Source: Alistipes sp.
GTDB lineage: Bacteria; Bacteroidota; Bacteroidia; Bacteroidales; Rikenellaceae
Direction of reading: 5' to 3'
Assembly (NCBI GenBank): GCA_017391185.1
Contig: JAFOZN010000239.1
Location: forward strand, 1 to 19,430
DNA: 19,430 nucleotides
Part shown: positions 15,681 through 19,430 of the stretch, piece after piece
Layout: the number at the start of each line of letters is the position of its first letter
Numbering within the stretch: the first letter of the stretch is position 1
Position numbers and translations under genes: made by a program
The notes under the pieces: model-generated
What the model was told of the DNA's origin: nothing
The model's input: only the letters and a program-made list of their open reading frames with translations
Databases searched by the model: none

Positions 15681-17639
15681 TTATTTACTCTCATTATAGG
15701 CCTTAACTCCGTTCTGCAAGAACTCCACAAAAGCCTCTACATCGAGATTATATCCTCTTGGCTCAACCAATGGCTTACCATCAGCGCCCTGCAACACATA
15801 ATATGGCTGAGCATTTACGCCATAGGTTTTCAACGCGTAGTATGAATTGATCTTACCCAATGTCTTGAGCACCTTACCGCTATCTGTTGTCACCCAATCA
15901 GCCTCATCAACCTTGAGCTTATCATCGGCATAGAGTGCTACGATAACATAGTCGTTACGCAAAATATCCAACACTCTCTCATCAGCCCATACTCTTGACT
16001 CCATCTCGCGGCAATTTACACATCCATGACCTGTAAAATCCACAAACAATGGCTTTCCAACCTGCTTGGCATAAGCCTCTGCCTCTGCCAAATCGAAGAA
16101 TCCATCAAGATTGTGCGGAAGCTCCAACACATCACCATACTTCACGCCACTTACGCTCTTCTCTCCATTGGCAGAAACGGCCACACCTGAGCCCATCACA
16201 AAATCTTGGCTCTGGATTGGAGGCAAATATCCCGACAAAGCGTTAAGTGGTGCGCCCCACATACCTGGCAACATATATACTACGAATGAGAACGAGATGA
16301 TAGCAAATATCAAACGTGTAACCGAGAGATATGGCATATCGCTATCGTGCTTAAACTTAAGTTTACCCAAAAGATACAATCCCAAGAGTGAGAAGATTGC
16401 GATCCACAAAGCCAAATAGACCTCACGATCCAACAACCCCCAGTGATATGTCTGATCGGCAACGCTCAAGAACTTCAAACCCAAAGCCAACTCCACAAAT
16501 CCCAAAACAACCTTCACCGAATTGAGCCAACCACCACTCTTAGGCAACTGCTTGAGCCACGATGGGAAGAGTGCAAAGAGTGTAAAAGGCAAGGCAAAGA
16601 CTACCGAGAATGCGAACATTGTAATAATCGGAGTCCACACCTCACCAGAAGTTGACTGAATAAGCGCAGAACCGATAATCGGACCAGTACAAGAGAATGA
16701 TACGAGTACCAAAGTCAAAGCCATGAAGAAGATACCAGCCAAGCCTCCCTTATCTGCCTTGGCATCGCTATCGTTGACCAACTTCTCTGGCAAGACAATC
16801 TCAAAAGCACCAAAGAACGATGCTGCAAAGACCATAAAGACCGTAAAGAAGAGGATATTAGGCAACCAATGAGTCGAAATCCAATTGAAGATATCGGCTG
16901 TAACTGCATCGCCACCGATAAGCCATGTGAGGAAGATTATCACTCCGATAGGCAACGTATAGAGCAAAATAATAAAGAGTCCATACATCAACGCACGGAA
17001 ACGACCTTTTGCGACACTTCCCGAACCCTTCAAGAAGAAAGATACAGTCATCGGAATCATTGGGAAGACACATGGTGTAAGCAGAGCTACCAATGCCCAA
17101 CCTACTGCGCTGAGGATATAACCCCAGATAGAGCCGCCATCTGCCTCAAAGGCAGACTTAACCTCAGCCTTTACAGCTGGCGCAACACCCTCACCGAGTT
17201 TAATCTTAAAATCACGCTCACCTGTTACACAATTCTCATCGTTACAAACCATCCACTCGGCCATAACATTGATCACTGTCCCCGACTGAGCCTTAACCTT
17301 CTGCACAAAATCGACACTTCCCTCATAATGACCAATCTCCATATCGAAGATATCATTGTGCTGCTTTACAGACTCCACAGAAGCCTCTACTGCACCTTGG
17401 AGTTCAAAGCCCTCACCCTCGAAAGTAAAGGTTGTCGCCATAGGACCACCCTCATATGGACCTAAATCATAGATATGCCAACCCTTATCCACCGATGCAC
17501 TAAAAGTAATGGCATACACGCCCTCAGCATCCTGCTTAACCGAAGTTTTCCAAGCGACAGGATCAATAGGCTGAGCTGACAACGAAAGCGAAGTCAGAGC
17601 CAAAACGATTGTCAAACAAAAACTCTTCAAAAAATTCAT
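15681..17639 (-). CDS. dsbD: Thiol:disulfide interchange protein DsbD
   Basis: Inner-membrane reductase that passes electrons from cytosolic thioredoxin to periplasmic partners such as DsbC-type isomerases and cytochrome c maturation proteins. It has 652 residues. A signal peptide ends near Ala22 (LSLSA-QP). The N-terminal periplasmic domain (about 25-165) has the Cys pair 132/137 (CNDENC). A core of about eight membrane segments (172-460) has Cys190 (LLTPCVFPMIP) and Cys317 (SFSCTGPIIG). A C-terminal thioredoxin domain (about 505-650) has the CVNC active site (540/543). All six electron-relay cysteines are present, so it should be active. A promoter lies upstream in the gap to tsaE, and the SRPBCC gene follows 31 bp after. 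Confidence 0.96.
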   Translation of the reverse strand: MNFLKSFCLTIVLALTSLSLSAQPIDPVAWKTSVKQDAEGVYAITFSASVDKGWHIYDLGPYEGGPMATTFTFEGEGFELQGAVEASVESVKQHNDIFDMEIGHYEGSVDFVQKVKAQSGTVINVMAEWMVCNDENCVTGERDFKIKLGEGVAPAVKAEVKSAFEADGGSIWGYILSAVGWALVALLTPCVFPMIPMTVSFFLKGSGSVAKGRFRALMYGLFIILLYTLPIGVIIFLTWLIGGDAVTADIFNWISTHWLPNILFFTVFMVFAASFFGAFEIVLPEKLVNDSDAKADKGGLAGIFFMALTLVLVSFSCTGPIIGSALIQSTSGEVWTPIITMFAFSVVFALPFTLFALFPSWLKQLPKSGGWLNSVKVVLGFVELALGLKFLSVADQTYHWGLLDREVYLALWIAIFSLLGLYLLGKLKFKHDSDMPYLSVTRLIFAIISFSFVVYMLPGMWGAPLNALSGYLPPIQSQDFVMGSGVAVSANGEKSVSGVKYGDVLELPHNLDGFFDLAEAEAYAKQVGKPLFVDFTGHGCVNCREMESRVWADERVLDILRNDYVIVALYADDKLKVDEADWVTTDSGKVLKTLGKINSYYALKTYGVNAQPYYVLQGADGKPLVEPRGYNLDVEAFVEFLQNGVKAYNESK

Positions 17640-17698
17640 ATCAATTTATATTTACATTCTACTTTTTCCACCATCAAAGAGATGGCGATAATATCGGG

Positions 17699-17730
17699 CA
17701 AAAATAACACAAAAAACAGACTCTCGCAAA
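17699..17730 (-). promoter_or_regulatory. Bacteroidota-type promoter for dsbD
   Basis: On the minus strand the -33 box TTTG (17727-17730) and the -7 box TATTTTTG (17699-17706) are 20 bp apart, fitting TTTG-N19-21-TAnnTTTG. The -33 box lies in the loop of the preceding terminator hairpin. Expected leader is about 50 nt before the dsbD ATG at 17639. Confidence 0.68.
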
Positions 17731-17745
17731 TATAGAGTCTGTTTT
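17711..17745 (-). terminator. Terminator after tsaE
   Basis: A perfect 12-bp stem (17713-17724 with 17734-17745) with a 9-nt loop, bounded by six A on the left (a U-run for the minus strand) and four T on the right. It begins about 30 bases past the tsaE stop codon and should end the porX-tsaE transcript. Confidence 0.85.
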
Positions 17746-17774
17746 ATCGCTGTTAATTACAACTTTACACGTTT

Positions 17775-18191
17775 TTAGTCAATAGTAAAGATTCTCTGGC
17801 CATCATCCTCGACCTCTATCTTGACGGTCATCACATCATCGGGTATCAGAGCCTCTATCTTCTCAGGCCACTCCACCAAACAAAGATCGCCCGAATAGAA
17901 ATACTCCTCGTAACCCAAATCAAAGACCTCCTCGACCTTGTCAATACGGTAGAAATCGAAGTGATATATCAGCATTTTGTCTGCTCCCTCATACTCATTT
18001 ACCAAAGCAAAAGTTGGACTTGTTACGGTATCCTCTGCCCCCAACTGAGCCACTATACGCGAGATGAGCGTAGTTTTACCCGCACCCATTCCGCCACGGA
18101 ATAGCACCACATTGCGACCATCCAAGGATGATATTATCTGCTCGGCCACGTTATCCAACTCCGAGAGAGAGTCTATTTTCAATTGTATCAT
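17775..18191 (-). CDS. tsaE: tRNA t6A biosynthesis ATPase TsaE
   Basis: P-loop ATPase of 138 residues that drives cycles of the TsaB-TsaD complex making N6-threonylcarbamoyl-adenosine on tRNAs reading ANN codons. Walker A is GGMGAGKTT (33-41, Lys39). The family motifs TSPTF (57-61), HFDFYR (77-82, Asp79), the GYEEYF loop (93-98) and LVEWPE (105-110, Glu107) are all present. Length is normal. It begins 6 bp after the stop of the PorX-like gene and is followed by a terminator, so these two make a short end-of-operon pair. Confidence is very high. Confidence 0.97.
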   Translation of the reverse strand: MIQLKIDSLSELDNVAEQIISSLDGRNVVLFRGGMGAGKTTLISRIVAQLGAEDTVTSPTFALVNEYEGADKMLIYHFDFYRIDKVEEVFDLGYEEYFYSGDLCLVEWPEKIEALIPDDVMTVKIEVEDDGQRIFTID

Positions 18192-18197
18192 ATTTTA

Positions 18198-19430
18198 CTA
18201 TTTCTTAGGTTTCAACACTATATATGGCACCAACATCTCCTCCATCGATATTCCGCCATGCTGGAATGTATTACGATAGTAGCGGATAAAACGATTTGCA
18301 TCGTTATTATATACCAAAAAATCTGAGTTATAGGCAAATATATAACTTGACGAAAGGTTTGTTCTTGGCAACTGCACATCCTCAGGGCGAGTAATCTCAT
18401 AAACCTCACGATGATTATATTGAAGATTCCTACCTGTCTTATATCTCAAATTAGGCGAAGTCTCCTTATCTCCCGTAACTCTCACAGGATTATCCACTCG
18501 TATAGTACCATGGTCCGATGTCACAATCACCGTATGTCCACGCTCCGAGAGTAGCTTCAATATAACGAAGAGATCAGAATGTTCAAACCATGAGCGTGTC
18601 AAGGAGCGGAACGAAGCCTCATCTTCGGTAAGTTCACGAATAATATCTGTTTCGGTACGTGCATGCGACAAGATATCGAGGAAATTATATACGATAACCG
18701 AAAAATCGGCATCATACAAGCGGTTGATATTATCGATGAGCTTACGACCAGCCTCAGGACGCACCAACTTATCGAAGGTCCACTTATATTTCTTACCACT
18801 CATCTTAATCTGACGGCTCAAGAAATCCTCCTCATATTGATTCTTACCACCCTCTTCATTATCGTTGAGCCACTTATTAGGCATCAACTTATCAATCGCC
18901 AATGGCATCAAGCCCGCAAAAATAGCATTTCGTGCATATTGCGTAGCAGTAGGCAGAATCGCACAATAGAGATCATCCACCTCTACATCATAATGTCCTC
19001 TGAGCATAGAGCTGATCACTCGCCACTGATCATAGCGGAAGTTGTCGATGAGCAACAGAGTGGTTTTCTGGTGAGAATCCACCTCTGGAAAGATCTTCTT
19101 ACGCATCAATGTATGCGACATTACAGGTATCTGCTCATCATCAACCTTTTTGTTAATCCAATTATAGTAGTTGCGGCGCACAAACTTTGAGAACTCCTGA
19201 TTAGCCTCACTCTTCTGATAAGCCAAAACCTCTTTGATACTACGATCCGAAGATGCCGACAGTTCTATCTCCCAATTAGTTATCTTACGATACAGCGCGC
19301 TCCATGCCGAAAACGTAGAGGCCATCTGACACATCGAAGATATTCGGCCAAACTCGGCACGATAATCTGCCGTAGTCTGCTCGGTTACAAGTTGCTCCGA
19401 GTGAACATTTTTTTTGATGGACAACAATAC
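18198..19430 (-). CDS. porX: PorX-like response regulator, PglZ-domain part (5' end outside window)
   Basis: The frame is open past the window edge; the TTG at 19425-19427 is not a start. About 410 residues are visible, against about 520 for the family, so the missing part is the N-terminal receiver domain. What remains is a helical linker (roughly the first 110 residues) and a PglZ domain of the alkaline-phosphatase superfamily. Its metal-site and catalytic motifs are LLLIDNFRYDQ (Asp at 19044-19046), LPTATQYARNAIF (Thr at 18942-18950), NFLDILSHARTE and TSDHGTIRVDNP (Asp/His at 18510-18515). In Porphyromonas, PorX controls type IX secretion with the sigma factor SigP, and its PglZ domain hydrolyses oligonucleotides; orthologs also occur in species without that secretion system. 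No receiver is visible here, so that part is inferred. Confidence 0.88.
   Translation of the reverse strand, partial: VLLSIKKNVHSEQLVTEQTTADYRAEFGRISSMCQMASTFSAWSALYRKITNWEIELSASSDRSIKEVLAYQKSEANQEFSKFVRRNYYNWINKKVDDEQIPVMSHTLMRKKIFPEVDSHQKTTLLLIDNFRYDQWRVISSMLRGHYDVEVDDLYCAILPTATQYARNAIFAGLMPLAIDKLMPNKWLNDNEEGGKNQYEEDFLSRQIKMSGKKYKWTFDKLVRPEAGRKLIDNINRLYDADFSVIVYNFLDILSHARTETDIIRELTEDEASFRSLTRSWFEHSDLFVILKLLSERGHTVIVTSDHGTIRVDNPVRVTGDKETSPNLRYKTGRNLQYNHREVYEITRPEDVQLPRTNLSSSYIFAYNSDFLVYNNDANRFIRYYRNTFQHGGISMEEMLVPYIVLKPKK

Noticed and set aside
16869..17465. Plus-strand open frame of 198 codons opposite dsbD
   Set aside because: Antisense to a complete dsbD with all catalytic cysteines; no protein-like features. 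The same holds for the 204-codon frame at 7584-8198 opposite the barrel gene.
19425..19427. TTG near the window edge as start of the PorX-like protein
   Set aside because: The frame stays open upstream to the edge, and the family needs about 110 further N-terminal residues for the receiver domain, so the gene is cut rather than short.
1..19430. Mobile element, prophage, CRISPR, toxin-antitoxin or biosynthetic cluster
   Set aside because: No transposase, integrase, direct-repeat array, tRNA or accessory gene is visible; every sizeable frame belongs to a core Bacteroidota family.

Overview
The window is a stretch of core chromosome from a member of the Bacteroidota, most likely order Bacteroidales. 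The evidence is the gene content (a PorX-type response regulator with a PglZ domain, a GldE-like CBS protein, a lipoprotein form of LptC, a Bacteroidota-style HU) and two promoters matching the Bacteroidota consensus TTTG-N19/20-TAnnTTTG. Genus cannot be fixed from the sequence. I see no mobile element, tRNA, rRNA, CRISPR array or phage gene. The two genes at the window edges are cut.

Layout. Positions 1-1522 (+) hold the 3' part of methylmalonyl-CoA mutase large subunit, closed by a strong terminator. Everything else is on the minus strand and is described here in transcription order, from high to low coordinates. First come the PorX-like protein (cut at the window edge) and tsaE, closed by a hairpin at about 17.71-17.75 kb. 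Next are dsbD and an SRPBCC-fold gene, with a promoter whose -33 box sits in the loop of the tsaE terminator. Then come an HU gene and a 29-codon gene for a very basic mS38/bS22-like ribosomal peptide, with their own promoter and a terminator. After these lies a run of seven closely packed genes: rng, mfd, coaX, an outer-membrane beta-barrel protein, a periplasmic TPR protein, lptC and a gldE-like gene. Finally a ppiD/surA-like foldase gene, probably with its own promoter, converges on the mutase gene.

How the genes fit together. The middle of the window mixes nucleic-acid housekeeping (RNase G, Mfd, HU, a ribosomal peptide) and CoA synthesis (CoaX) with envelope building: LptC for LPS transport, an uncharacterised barrel and TPR pair, a GldE-like membrane protein, a membrane-anchored prolyl isomerase and DsbD for periplasmic thiol reduction. 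The PorX-like regulator may connect to envelope or type IX secretion control, but the window alone cannot show that.

Most of this is well-known core biology, and I did not find a clearly new system. The points most worth a second look are: the tiny ribosomal gene that automated annotation often skips; the hairpin and possible alternative fold that lie directly before rng with no visible promoter in between; the dsbD promoter nested in a terminator; the long basic tail on LptC; and the uncharacterised barrel/TPR pair beside lptC.
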